A stretch of 12,482 bases of DNA, taken from an uncultured Rikenella sp. GTDB taxonomy: Bacteria > Bacteroidota > Bacteroidia > Bacteroidales > Rikenellaceae. The position numbers and the translations under genes are program-made. The stretch covers positions 1 to 12,482 of the forward strand of contig NZ_CAJTMN010000062.1 of assembly GCF_910577125.1 (NCBI RefSeq). The letters run 5' to 3'. How positions within the stretch are numbered: the stretch's first letter is position 1; every line of letters starts with the position of its first letter. This document shows positions 7,401 to 12,482 of this stretch, piece by piece. The notes beneath the pieces are model-generated. The model did not search any database and was not told the DNA's origin. It was given only the letters and a program-made list of their open reading frames with translations.

Positions 7401-7829
7401 GCGATCGAGGCGCTCGGTACGGCGACGTATGACCTACGGATTGCGGGGGGTGAGGTGCTGCCGGTGGAACGGACGGACTTCGAAATCACGTCGGAGGATA
7501 TGCCGGGCTGGCTGGTGGCGACGGAGGGGACGCTGACCATCGCGCTGGACATCGAGGTGACGCCGGAGCTCCGGACGGAGGGAATCGCACGTGAGCTGGT
7601 GAACCGGATCCAGAACCTGCGCAAGGAGCAGGGGTTCGAGGTAACGGACAAGATTCGGGTCGTGGTCGAATCGAATCCGGAGACGGATGAGGCAGTGCGT
7701 AAGTATGCGGATTACATCGCGGCGCAGACGTTGGCGCAGGGCGGCGTTTCGGTGGCGGCGGGACGGCAGCGGTCGGAGATCGAGATCGACGAACTGCCGC
7801 TGACGATGACGGTCGAACGGATCGGATAA
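4404..7829 (+). CDS. ileS: Isoleucyl-tRNA synthetase, type 2-like with GIHH signature
   Basis: This 1141-residue class I aminoacyl-tRNA synthetase charges tRNA-Ile in the cytoplasm. Its length and motif style fit the long type 2 (eukaryote-like) group. Landmarks are GPPSANG (48-54), AGWDTHGLPVE (about 85-95), the CP1 editing domain with WTTTPWTLPSN (242-252) and GTGIVHIAATFGADD (346-360), and KMSKR (686-690), followed by the helical anticodon-binding region and a long C-terminal extension. The first signature motif is odd. Where HxGH is expected the protein has G57-I58-H59-H60 (4572-4583), so the first and third positions are swapped. From memory, published work on type 2 IleRS links a GxHH motif to mupirocin hyper-resistance; I infer that trait here but cannot show it. 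The ATG at 4404 follows a TAnnTTTG motif, and a strong terminator follows the stop. The gene is intact. Confidence 0.97.
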   Translation: MSKKFTEYKGLDLAALGAEVLTQWDAEETFRKSIETRKGHPTFVFYEGPPSANGVPGIHHVMARTIKDVFCRYKTQKGFLVHRKAGWDTHGLPVELGVEKKLGITKEDIGKTISIEDYNRQCRKAVMEYTGLWNKLTRQMGYWVDMENPYITYDNKYIETLWWMLKQLYEKGLLYKGYTIQPYSPAAGTGLSNHELNQPGCYRDVKDTTCTAQFKIIRDERSEALFAGGDAAVKGDLYFLAWTTTPWTLPSNMALAVGPNIRYVQVICTNPYTGIEQTVILAKDLLEKTMAGAKITEYTVVREYTGSQLEGIRYEQLIPWIKPALAELGGDAFRVIVADYVTVEDGTGIVHIAATFGADDDRVSKQSGIAPMLLLDKAGKWQPMVDRTGKFFLTDDLDPEFVAKYVDASYGEFAGKFVKNAYDPAKTEKDETLDVEICMMLKANNQAFKIEKHTHNYPHCWRTDKPVLYYPLDSWFIRTTAVKDKLIELNKTINWKPASTGEGRFGKWLENLVDWNLSRSRYWGTPLPIWATEDHSELKCIGSVAELKQEIDRAIAAGLMTENPLASYKEGDFSKANYDSFDLHRPYVDNIVLVSSTGKPMRREPDLIDVWFDSGAMPYAQVHYPFEVDEVDFKGKIYPADFIAEGVDQTRGWFFTLHTLATMLFDSVAFRNIISNGLVLDKNGNKMSKRLGNAVDPFEVMDKFGADAVRWYMISNSQPWDNLKFDTNGVDEVRRKFFGTLYNTYSFFALYANVDGFTADSLAADFVPVAERPEIDRWIISLLNTLVKDVTTALEAYDPTPAARAIATFVDENLSNWYVRLNRKRFWGGGMTRDKLAAFQTLYTCLKTVSLLVAPFAPFISDRIYRDLTHNEAGSVHLAEFPTYDAALVDEELERRMELAQRASSMVLALRRKVNIKVRQPLQKMMIPVLDPAVQRRLEAVESLILNEVNVKEVEYLHETTGIITKRIKPNFKTLGPKYGKQMKAIAAAVEAFSQEDIAAIEALGTATYDLRIAGGEVLPVERTDFEITSEDMPGWLVATEGTLTIALDIEVTPELRTEGIARELVNRIQNLRKEQGFEVTDKIRVVVESNPETDEAVRKYADYIAAQTLAQGGVSVAAGRQRSEIEIDELPLTMTVERIG

Positions 7830-7858
7830 CTTCCGCCCCTGTTTTTCAATCGGATATG

Positions 7859-7898
7859 ACAGCGGTTCTGTTCTTTCGGGACAGAACCGCTGTTTTTT
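7859..7898 (+). terminator. Intrinsic terminator of ileS
   Basis: ACAGCGGTTCTGT (7859-7871) pairs perfectly over 13 bp with ACAGAACCGCTGT (7881-7893), around a 9-nt loop, and runs into six T residues. It sits 30 bp after the ileS stop. Confidence 0.9.
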
Positions 7899-7929
7899 GT
7901 ATCTGTGTGTTTTGTGAGTCTGAATGTAA

Positions 7930-8121
7930 ACCGCCCCAGGCTACCGCAGCTACGGCGAGGGCAAGCCGGGCGGCGTCGGCCACGAGGGTACGGTCTGGTC
8001 TGCGTCGGTGCCCGACGGTAGCACAAACGCCTGGCGGCTGGTATTCAATGCGACGGGCATGAATCCTTCGGCTGCGAACGGTCGCGGCCACGGTTTTCAG
8101 TTGCGTTGCCTCTCGGAATAA
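7930..8121 (+). pseudogene. VR-like C-terminal cassette C3
   Basis: The reading is TAPGYRSYGEG... to GHGFQLRCLSE-stop, the same C-terminal domain end as the other cassettes. Homology begins at about 7931 (CCGCCCCAGGC), only about 32 bp after the ileS terminator, with no start codon or upstream domain. It is more diverged in the middle (VWSASVPDGSTNAWRLVF) than the other copies, which resembles the canonical lectin/FISUMP form. Confidence 0.6.
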
Positions 8122-8137
8122 AGTGCCTCCGGGCACT
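8122..8137 (+). repeat. Post-stop hairpin of cassette C3
   Basis: AGTGCC-TCCG-GGCACT is a 6-bp stem that starts directly after the stop codon. It is followed by a CTCTACCC tract like that after C4 and C5. Confidence 0.55.
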
Positions 8138-8252
8138 CCGAAATGGCCGTCTCTACCCTATTGGGCTGACACAGCCGCAGCGAAACGCAAGTTTCGCCCG
8201 TCCACGGGACGTGGGGCCCGCGCGGCCCGAGCGCAGTACCCTCAAACAAACC

Positions 8253-8325
8253 CGCGCGCCACGCCTTAAAAGGGAAATCGTCAAAATGTGCCGGCACGTT
8301 TTGACTGGATTTCCCAAGGCGCGCG
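8253..8325 (+). repeat. Family A palindromic hairpin, copy A5
   Basis: The clamp is at 8253-8260 and 8318-8325. GGGAAATC pairs with GATTTCCC, and TCAAAA with TTTTGA, around a GTGCC/GGCAC tip. The forward flank at about 8190-8252, including 'cgcagtaccctcaaac' and a GTCC..GGAC dyad, matches the inverted flank of A4 at about 634-690. The element therefore extends to at least 130 bp. It ends 10 bp before cassette C4, as A2 does before C2. Confidence 0.8.
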
Positions 8326-8335
8326 AAAAACAAGC

Positions 8336-8521
8336 CCCGCCCCGGGCTACCGCAATCATGCGGATGGCGCACTGGCGGGAGTCGGCCAGGGCGGTTACAA
8401 CTGGGCTTCGACGGTCAGCAGTACCAATGGCATGTACTTGAGTTTCTACGTGACGGACCTCTATCCCAGCAACGCGAACCACCGCGCCTACGGTCTTCCA
8501 TTGCGTTGCCTCTCGGAATAA
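8336..8521 (+). pseudogene. VR-like C-terminal cassette C4
   Basis: The reading is PAPGYRNHADGALAG... to RAYGLPLRCLSE-stop. The left border is again CCCGCCCCGGGC, abutting a family A hairpin, so no promoter-proximal part of a gene is present. Variable positions are largely occupied by codons such as AAC, TAC, CAC, AGC and GAC. No plausible translation start is seen; frames entering from the left begin inside the hairpin. Confidence 0.65.
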
Positions 8522-8524
8522 ACG

Positions 8525-8538
8525 GTGCCGCTCGGCAC
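8525..8538 (+). repeat. Post-stop hairpin of cassette C4
   Basis: GTGCCG-CT-CGGCAC forms a 6-bp stem, or 5 bp with a 4-nt loop, three bases after the stop. An identical hairpin stands without a cassette near 3872-3885. Confidence 0.55.
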
Positions 8539-8596
8539 TCGAAAACTGGCCGGGTCTACCCTAACAGGCAGCCTCTACCCCAATTTTACCGACACG

Positions 8597-8626
8597 GCCG
8601 CAGCGAAACGCAAGTTTCGCTGCGGC
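8597..8626. repeat. Perfect 13-bp palindrome, GCCGCAGCGAAAC type
   Basis: GCCGCAGCGAAAC (8597-8609) pairs perfectly with 8614-8626 around a GCAA loop. Related copies are at 12407-12439, with a longer 15-bp stem and a GCT loop, and as fragments at 8174-8196 and about 690-704. At 8649-8656 a lone CGCGCGCC clamp, preceded by the usual 'ctctgtc' flank, marks a truncated A or B element. Sequence to its right up to the next terminator looks unique. Confidence 0.65.
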
Positions 8627-8717
8627 AGCCTCTACCCCATTCTCTGTCCGCGCGCCTCACGCTCCGCAAGACGCTATCTGAAGTCAAAAAACACTACACT
8701 ATCTGACAGCAGTATAC

Positions 8718-8759
8718 AAAAATTGCCGATACCGCACCTAAGCTGTGCGATATCGGCAA
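8718..8759 (-). terminator. Intrinsic terminator of the lipoprotein esterase gene
   Basis: A 15-bp stem (8723-8737 with 8745-8759) surrounds a 7-nt loop. On the minus strand the single mismatch becomes a G-U pair and the stem is followed by TTTTTGT. It lies 27 bp beyond the stop codon at 8786, so orientation and strand agree with that gene. Confidence 0.85.
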
Positions 8760-8785
8760 GGTTCAAAAGCTCTCTAAAAGCAAGG

Positions 8786-10222
8786 TTACTGGACGGTCAC
8801 TTCGACAGAAGCGGGGAAGAGACGTTCCGGATCGAAGAAGGCGGCACAGCTGTTCACGAGGTTGGCGCCATCCAAAGCGACCACTCCATTGAACTTTTCG
8901 ACGCCGTTCACCAGAACGGTCACCGGACGGGTCAGATCGACCAGTTTGTCGTTCAGATAGATCACGATGCGGCCTTTGGTCGCCGGAGTGTAGGTTTTGG
9001 TGTATTTCAGCGGGATATTGTACGGCCCGTTTTCGGCTACGGCATAGGTCACCGTGTTCACCGTCAGGTCGACGGTGTTGCCGGTGATGGTCATCTCGTA
9101 GCACGAACGCGACGAGGCGTCGTCGTTCGAACGCTCTTTCACGTACAGGTTGTAGAAGCCATTCCGATAACGCCGCGTGGTTTCGCCGTCGTACACCTCG
9201 TCGAGCGGGAAGTTCTCCCAATAGACGTACCTGGGCCACGGATTCCGCGCGGGCTGCGATTTCAGCCATCCGGCCGTCTGGGCCTCATTGTAATAGAACC
9301 CGTGTTCAGCTCCCGGCATCAGTTCGACCAGGTGGTTGTAATAGCCGGGGTGAGCGGCCTGCAGCTGATCGAGCTCCTCGCCGACGGCCAGGGTCAGCTG
9401 GTCGCGCGAATAGGAGACGTCTTTCTCACCGGTATGCAGAGTAAAGGCGATGTTGGCGTAGTTTTCCGGCGGAGCGACTTTCAGGTCGTCGCCACCGGCC
9501 ATCGGCCCTGCGCCGGCCAGATAGTCGGCATAGAACGAGGCCAGACTCTGGCTACCGTAGGCTCCTTCCGAAATACCGGTAAAATAGACGCGGTTCGGGT
9601 CGGTTTCGCCGAACAGATAGGACTGGCACAGCAGTTGTTCCCAAGCAAGCTGGCGCGATTTCAGTTTCCAGCGTGTCCCTTCGGCTCCTTTCGGACTCCG
9701 GGGAATAAAGTAGAGACACGGGCTGTCATCCGAAAAGTATTCGGCCCAACTGTAAACGGCATGCCATTCGTCCAGCGAGCTGGTACCCGAACCGTGCAGG
9801 AAAAGGAACAACGGATAGCCTGCGGCCGGTTTGCTGCCTTTCGAGAAGTAGTAGAAGGGCATCGTTCCCGTATAAAAGGAGTTGTCGTCGTTCAGGTACC
9901 AGCTCCCGCTCTGTGCCGGCCAATTATTCTTATCATAAGCCGGCATGGGAGTCAGAGCGGGCAATATCTCGCTCGCAGTCCGGCTGTAAGCCCGCCCCCA
10001 GGAGTCCCAAACGGCCGCCCGGGCTTCGGCCACGCCGTCGGCGGTCAGCGGCACTGCAGTCGTATAGGCGCCGGTGCTGCCTTTGAGATATCCGGTAAAA
10101 TAGTCGACATAGGTCGGTTCGGCCGACTCGAAAGAGGGCCAGTTCGGTCCCGAAGTCGTTTTTTCCGATTTGCAGCCGACGAGCAGGGCGGCCAAACCGA
10201 ACAGCATGAGGTATTTTTTCAT
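8786..10222 (-). CDS. Lipoprotein alpha/beta-hydrolase, esterase family
   Basis: The 478-residue product starts at ATG 10222, chosen because it begins a short lipoprotein signal, MKKYLMLFGLAALLVGC, with the lipobox cysteine at 17. An upstream in-frame start would bury this signal. The protein should be exported and lipid-anchored. Residues about 130-310 carry an alpha/beta-hydrolase core: FLHGSG (141-146, oxyanion region), GISEG (216-220, nucleophile Ser218), Asp268 in TGEKD, and His307 in PGAEHGF. Together these give a complete Ser-Asp-His triad. The pattern resembles feruloyl-esterase or PHB-depolymerase-like proteins of gut Bacteroidetes. Residues about 340-478 are a separate, probably beta-rich domain without a motif I recognise. 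The substrate is unknown; a polysaccharide ester is only a guess. The gene has its own terminator and does not look co-transcribed with adk. Confidence 0.85.
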   Translation of the reverse strand: MKKYLMLFGLAALLVGCKSEKTTSGPNWPSFESAEPTYVDYFTGYLKGSTGAYTTAVPLTADGVAEARAAVWDSWGRAYSRTASEILPALTPMPAYDKNNWPAQSGSWYLNDDNSFYTGTMPFYYFSKGSKPAAGYPLFLFLHGSGTSSLDEWHAVYSWAEYFSDDSPCLYFIPRSPKGAEGTRWKLKSRQLAWEQLLCQSYLFGETDPNRVYFTGISEGAYGSQSLASFYADYLAGAGPMAGGDDLKVAPPENYANIAFTLHTGEKDVSYSRDQLTLAVGEELDQLQAAHPGYYNHLVELMPGAEHGFYYNEAQTAGWLKSQPARNPWPRYVYWENFPLDEVYDGETTRRYRNGFYNLYVKERSNDDASSRSCYEMTITGNTVDLTVNTVTYAVAENGPYNIPLKYTKTYTPATKGRIVIYLNDKLVDLTRPVTVLVNGVEKFNGVVALDGANLVNSCAAFFDPERLFPASVEVTVQ

Positions 10223-10293
10223 AATCCTTTGATTTTGGGTATTTTGTTCTTTTCCATGGAGGGCCCGCAGCGCGCGGGGCCGGATACAAAAAC

Positions 10294-10342
10294 GAGACGC
10301 CACTACGGAACAGGGTGTTTCCTGATTCCGCAGACACGTCTC
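10294..10342 (-). terminator. Probable terminator of adk
   Basis: On the minus strand GAGACG pairs with CGTCTC (10294-10299 with 10337-10342), and an inner CGGAA/TTCCG and CAGG/CCTG stem lies within. The T-run GTTTTTGT follows the stem. It begins 42 bp after the adk stop. The stem is imperfect, so confidence is moderate. The same stretch is also upstream of the lipoprotein gene, whose promoter I could not identify. Confidence 0.55.
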
Positions 10343-10383
10343 GCGTCAAAAATGGGGTCAAAAATGTCAGAACGTCCTCTCCC

Positions 10384-10962
10384 CTACTCTTCCCAGCTGT
10401 CGACTACGGTGCACAACCGTTCGAAGATCTCGTCGATGGTGCCCACGCCATTCACGGCGCGGTATTTGCCCTGCTGTTTGTAGTATTCGGCCACCACGGC
10501 GGTCTGGGCATCGTAGACGGCGATCCGGTTCCGGATGGTGTCGATGCTCTGGTCGTCGGCCCGGCCGCTGGTCTTTCCGCGGGTGAGAATCCGTTCGATC
10601 ACGACGTCGTCGGGCACTTCCAGAGCGACCATTCCCGTCACTCCCGTGCCGATGCGTTTCAGAATCCCGTCGAATGCTTCGGCCTGGGGCAGGGTACGGG
10701 GAAAGCCGTCGAAAATCACGCCGCGAGCCGAGTGGTGCTCCTCGACGTATTTCTCGATGATACCGAGCACGAGTTCATCGGAGGCGAGCTTCCCGCCTTC
10801 CATCTGAGCGGCGGCGAGCCGGCCGAGTTCGCTTCCGCGGCTCATCTCGTCGCGGATAGCCTGACCGGTGGAGAGGTGCAACAGTCCGTAGCGTTCCTGG
10901 AGTTTCTCGGCCTGGGTGCCTTTGCCGGCCCCCGGAGGGCCGAATAACACGATGTTCAACAT
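10384..10962 (-). CDS. adk: Adenylate kinase
   Basis: The 192-residue product has the size usual for short-form Bacteroidetes adenylate kinases. The enzyme catalyses the interconversion of ATP plus AMP with two ADP in the cytoplasm. The P-loop GPPGAGKGT is at 8-16, STGQAIRDE (31-39) begins the AMP-binding part, GFPRT is at 86-90, and the short LID is TRGKTSGRADD (127-137) without zinc cysteines. The start at 10962 is chosen because the core motif begins MLNIVLFGPPG; an in-frame ATG eight codons earlier would add an unusual N-terminus. It diverges from thiL, with about 90 bp between the starts. Confidence 0.96.
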   Translation of the reverse strand: MLNIVLFGPPGAGKGTQAEKLQERYGLLHLSTGQAIRDEMSRGSELGRLAAAQMEGGKLASDELVLGIIEKYVEEHHSARGVIFDGFPRTLPQAEAFDGILKRIGTGVTGMVALEVPDDVVIERILTRGKTSGRADDQSIDTIRNRIAVYDAQTAVVAEYYKQQGKYRAVNGVGTIDEIFERLCTVVDSWEE

Positions 10963-11021
10963 GATGCGATAAATTCTTAATATCATGCGGCGCGGCTGTA
11001 CGGCCGCTCTCTAAGAGGCGG

Positions 11022-11053
11022 TAAAGTTATTTTTTTAATCTTAATTTTGCAAA
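11022..11053 (-). promoter_or_regulatory. Putative adk promoter
   Basis: On the minus strand TTTG (11053-11050) is followed after 20 bp by TAACTTTA (11029-11022), close to the Bacteroidetes pattern TTTG-N19-21-TAnnTTTG with one deviation in the last base. This predicts a leader of roughly 50 nt that contains the dyad GCGGC/GCCGC (10992-11007 region). Confidence 0.45.
11042..11049 (+). promoter_or_regulatory. Putative -7 element for thiL, overlapping the adk promoter
   Basis: TAATTTTG matches TAnnTTTG. If it is used, transcription would begin near 11056, at or next to the first ATG of thiL, which favours the second ATG (11074) as the real start. No good -33 box is present. It overlaps the spacer of the opposing adk promoter, so the two may compete for polymerase. 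Confidence 0.45.
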
Positions 11054-11055
11054 AC

Positions 11056-12132
11056 ATGACACAATCGAAAAAAATGAATCGGACAGAAATATCGGAATTA
11101 GGCAAGGTCGCTTTCGTGGAGCGGCTGACGGAGTCTTTCACGACGAACGGAAATTCGCGGATCCGGCAGGGAATCGGGGACGATGCGGCGGTGATCGACC
11201 GCGGGGGATGGCTGGAGGTGGTGGGCGAGGCGACGCTGCTGGAGGGGATCGATTTCGACCTGACGTACACGCCGCTGGAACATCTGGGGTACAAGCTGGT
11301 GACGGCGGCGGTGTCGAACATCTGCGCGATGAATGCGCGGGCGGAGTATCTGACGGTGAGCGTGGGGTTGTCGGCAAGGTTCTCGGTGGAGGATGCGACG
11401 GCGCTCTACGACGGAATCCGGCGGGCGACGGAGAGGTACGGGGTGGCGCTGATCGGGGGGAATACATCGGCGTCGCTGACGGGGCTGAACCTGATGGCGA
11501 CGGCGATCGGGACGGTGGCGGAGGAGGAGCTGACGCTGCGCAGCGGGGCGAAGCCGACGGATCTGCTCTGTGTGACGGGCAATCTGGGGGCGGCGTACAT
11601 GGGGCTGCAGCTGCTGGAGCGCGAGAAACGGGTGCTGAAGGGCAACGCGGTGAGCCGGCCGGAACTGACGAAGGAGAATGCCTATCTGCTGGAACGGCAG
11701 CTGAAGCCGGAGGCGAGGATGGATATCGTTCAGGAGTTGCGGGAGGCGAAGATCCGACCGACGGCGATGATCGATGTGACGCGGGGGCTGGCGTCGGCGG
11801 CGCTGCACTTGTGCCGGCGGTCGGAGGCGGGGGTGCGAATCTACCTGAACCGGATTCCGATCGCGTCGGACACGTTCCGGCTGGCGGAGGAGATGCACAT
11901 CGATCCGGTGGTGGCGGCACTGAACGGGGGGGACGATTTCGAGTTGCTCTTCACGGCGCCGCTGGACAAGCATCAGGAGCTGCTGGCAATGCCGGGGCTG
12001 GATGTGATCGGCCACGTGGTGGTGGCGGACGAGGGGGCGGCTCTCGTCACGCCGGACGGGGGCGAAATCCGCATCCAGGCGCTGGACTGGACGGCGCACC
12101 GCTCTTCGGAACCGGAGCCTCAGGAAAAATAG
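11056..12132 (+). CDS. thiL: Thiamine-monophosphate kinase-like protein
   Basis: The 358-residue PurM/ThiL-superfamily protein would phosphorylate thiamine monophosphate to thiamine diphosphate, the last step of the pathway. Visible blocks are GIGDDAAVI (39-47), FDLTYTPLEHLGYK (67-80), ALIGGNTS (131-138), GAAYMGLQLLERE (178-190), LKPEARMDIV (216-225), PTAMIDVTRGLAS (235-247) and NGGDDFELLF (290-299). Three positions that are usually acidic metal or ATP ligands, as I recall the family, read otherwise: N88 in SNICAM, N136 in GGNTS, and R243 where SDGL would be expected. The gene is full length and in frame, so activity may be altered rather than lost. Start choice is open: ATG 11056 is given here, but ATG 11074 (MNRTEISELG) fits the usual N-terminus and the promoter better. 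No clear terminator follows. Confidence 0.88.
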   Translation: MTQSKKMNRTEISELGKVAFVERLTESFTTNGNSRIRQGIGDDAAVIDRGGWLEVVGEATLLEGIDFDLTYTPLEHLGYKLVTAAVSNICAMNARAEYLTVSVGLSARFSVEDATALYDGIRRATERYGVALIGGNTSASLTGLNLMATAIGTVAEEELTLRSGAKPTDLLCVTGNLGAAYMGLQLLEREKRVLKGNAVSRPELTKENAYLLERQLKPEARMDIVQELREAKIRPTAMIDVTRGLASAALHLCRRSEAGVRIYLNRIPIASDTFRLAEEMHIDPVVAALNGGDDFELLFTAPLDKHQELLAMPGLDVIGHVVVADEGAALVTPDGGEIRIQALDWTAHRSSEPEPQEK

Positions 12133-12160
12133 CGGGGTTCGGAGACGAAAGGCTCCAGGG

Positions 12161-12355
12161 CCCGCCCCGGGCTTCCGCGACGGCGGGAACAATGGGCGAT
12201 TCGGGGGTCTGATGCATGCCGGATTCAGCGGGTTCAGCTACTCGCGCTCGGTGAGCGGTAGCTACGGGGTGTATCTGGTCTTCCACATGACATACCTCAC
12301 TGACACTACGGATGGACACGGCCGCGGTCTTCAGTTGCGTTGCCTCTCGGAATAA
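12161..12355 (+). pseudogene. VR-like C-terminal cassette C5
   Basis: The reading is PAPGFRDGGNNGRFGG... to GRGLQLRCLSE-stop, 65 codons with the stop. It begins at CCCGCCCCGGGC only 28 bp after the thiL stop and has no start codon or upstream domain. Its first part (RDGGNNGRFGGLMHAGFSG) is closest to C2 (RDAGNYGRLGGLMYVGRHG), while the middle is the most diverged of the set (YSRSVSGSYGVYLVF). Confidence 0.65.
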
Positions 12356-12358
12356 ACG

Positions 12359-12371
12359 GTGCGTGTCGCAC
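12359..12371 (+). repeat. Post-stop hairpin of cassette C5
   Basis: GTGCG-TGT-CGCAC forms a 5-bp stem three bases after the stop. It stands where C4 has GTGCCG/CGGCAC, so the arms differ in a compensatory way. A CTCTACCC tract follows. Confidence 0.55.
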
Positions 12372-12406
12372 TCACAATTGCCAGCCTCTACCCCATTTTA
12401 CCGACA

Positions 12407-12439
12407 CAGCCGCAGCGAAACGCTGTTTCGCTGCGGCTG
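12407..12439. repeat. Perfect 15-bp palindrome, GCCGCAGCGAAAC type
   Basis: CAGCCGCAGCGAAAC (12407-12421) pairs perfectly with 12425-12439 around GCT. It corresponds to the palindrome at 8597-8626 and sits at the same relative place downstream of a cassette. Confidence 0.65.
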
Positions 12440-12471
12440 GGTCGGCCCAAATCTTCGCACCGTTCTTTGTT

Positions 12472-12482
12472 CGCGCGCCGGG
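12472..12482 (-). repeat. Family B hairpin cut by the window end
   Basis: CGCGCGCC followed by GGG, with the preceding 'cgttctttgttcg' flank, matches the left end of the inverted B3 copy at 744. The rest lies beyond the window. Confidence 0.5.

Noticed and set aside
2662..8521. Integron cassette array with attC sites
   Set aside because: Cassettes and hairpins alternate suggestively, but no R'/R'' GTTRRRY-type core sites or integrase gene are seen, and the repeated cassettes are paralogous ends of one domain rather than different genes.
8525..10483. A 652-codon plus-strand frame opposite the lipoprotein gene
   Set aside because: It is the antisense of a gene with a lipobox, a catalytic triad and a matching minus-strand terminator.
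11098..12192. Long minus-strand and alternative-frame frames over thiL
   Set aside because: They are rich in arginine, proline and glycine, typical of shadows of a GC-rich gene, and conserved ThiL motifs are in the other frame.
1..12482. tRNA or rRNA genes, insertion sequences with transposase, DGR reverse transcriptase
   Set aside because: None was recognised on either strand. The absence of a reverse transcriptase means the DGR link rests on the substitution pattern alone.

Overview
The window looks like the chromosome of a GC-rich member of the Bacteroidales, most likely an Alistipes-like Rikenellaceae. The basis is the protein style of GcvT, IleRS, Adk and ThiL, the Bacteroidetes -7 promoter motif TAnnTTTG upstream of gcvT, ileS and thiL, and the lack of strong Shine-Dalgarno sites. 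The genus is an inference, not a database result.

Five complete protein genes are clear. They are gcvT (1076-2185, +), ileS (4404-7829, +), a lipoprotein alpha/beta-hydrolase of the esterase type (8786-10222, -), adk (10384-10962, -) and thiL (about 11056-12132, +). They serve glycine cleavage, isoleucyl-tRNA charging, a surface or periplasmic hydrolase role, adenylate homeostasis and thiamine diphosphate synthesis. They do not form one pathway or operon. adk and thiL diverge from a compact shared promoter region. Strong intrinsic terminators follow ileS and the lipoprotein gene, and a weaker one follows adk.

The unusual content is between the genes. About 1.1 kb before gcvT, 1.8 kb between gcvT and ileS, 0.95 kb after ileS and 0.35 kb after thiL are mosaics of palindromic repeats. 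Two hairpin families, called A and B here, share the outer clamp CGCGCGCC...GGCGCGCG but have different inner arms. There are five A copies, three full B copies and B fragments. Two larger composite repeats (about 291-820 and 3380-4167) hold hairpins whose arms change in a compensatory way.

Embedded in this mosaic are five same-strand cassettes of about 185-200 bp (2401, 2759, 7930, 8336, 12161). Each encodes only the C-terminal end of a variable lectin-like or FISUMP-like domain, from PAPGYR to LRCLSE-stop, and each is followed within about 25 bp by a small hairpin. The two closest copies align without gaps over 129 bp. They differ in 14 codons at positions 1 or 2 only and in just two at position 3. 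This is the pattern expected of variable repeats (VR) written by a diversity-generating retroelement (DGR) from an adenine-rich template. No reverse transcriptase or template is visible here, so the cassettes are either dispersed VR copies, a silent sequence reservoir, or relics. This is the best candidate for an undescribed system in the window.
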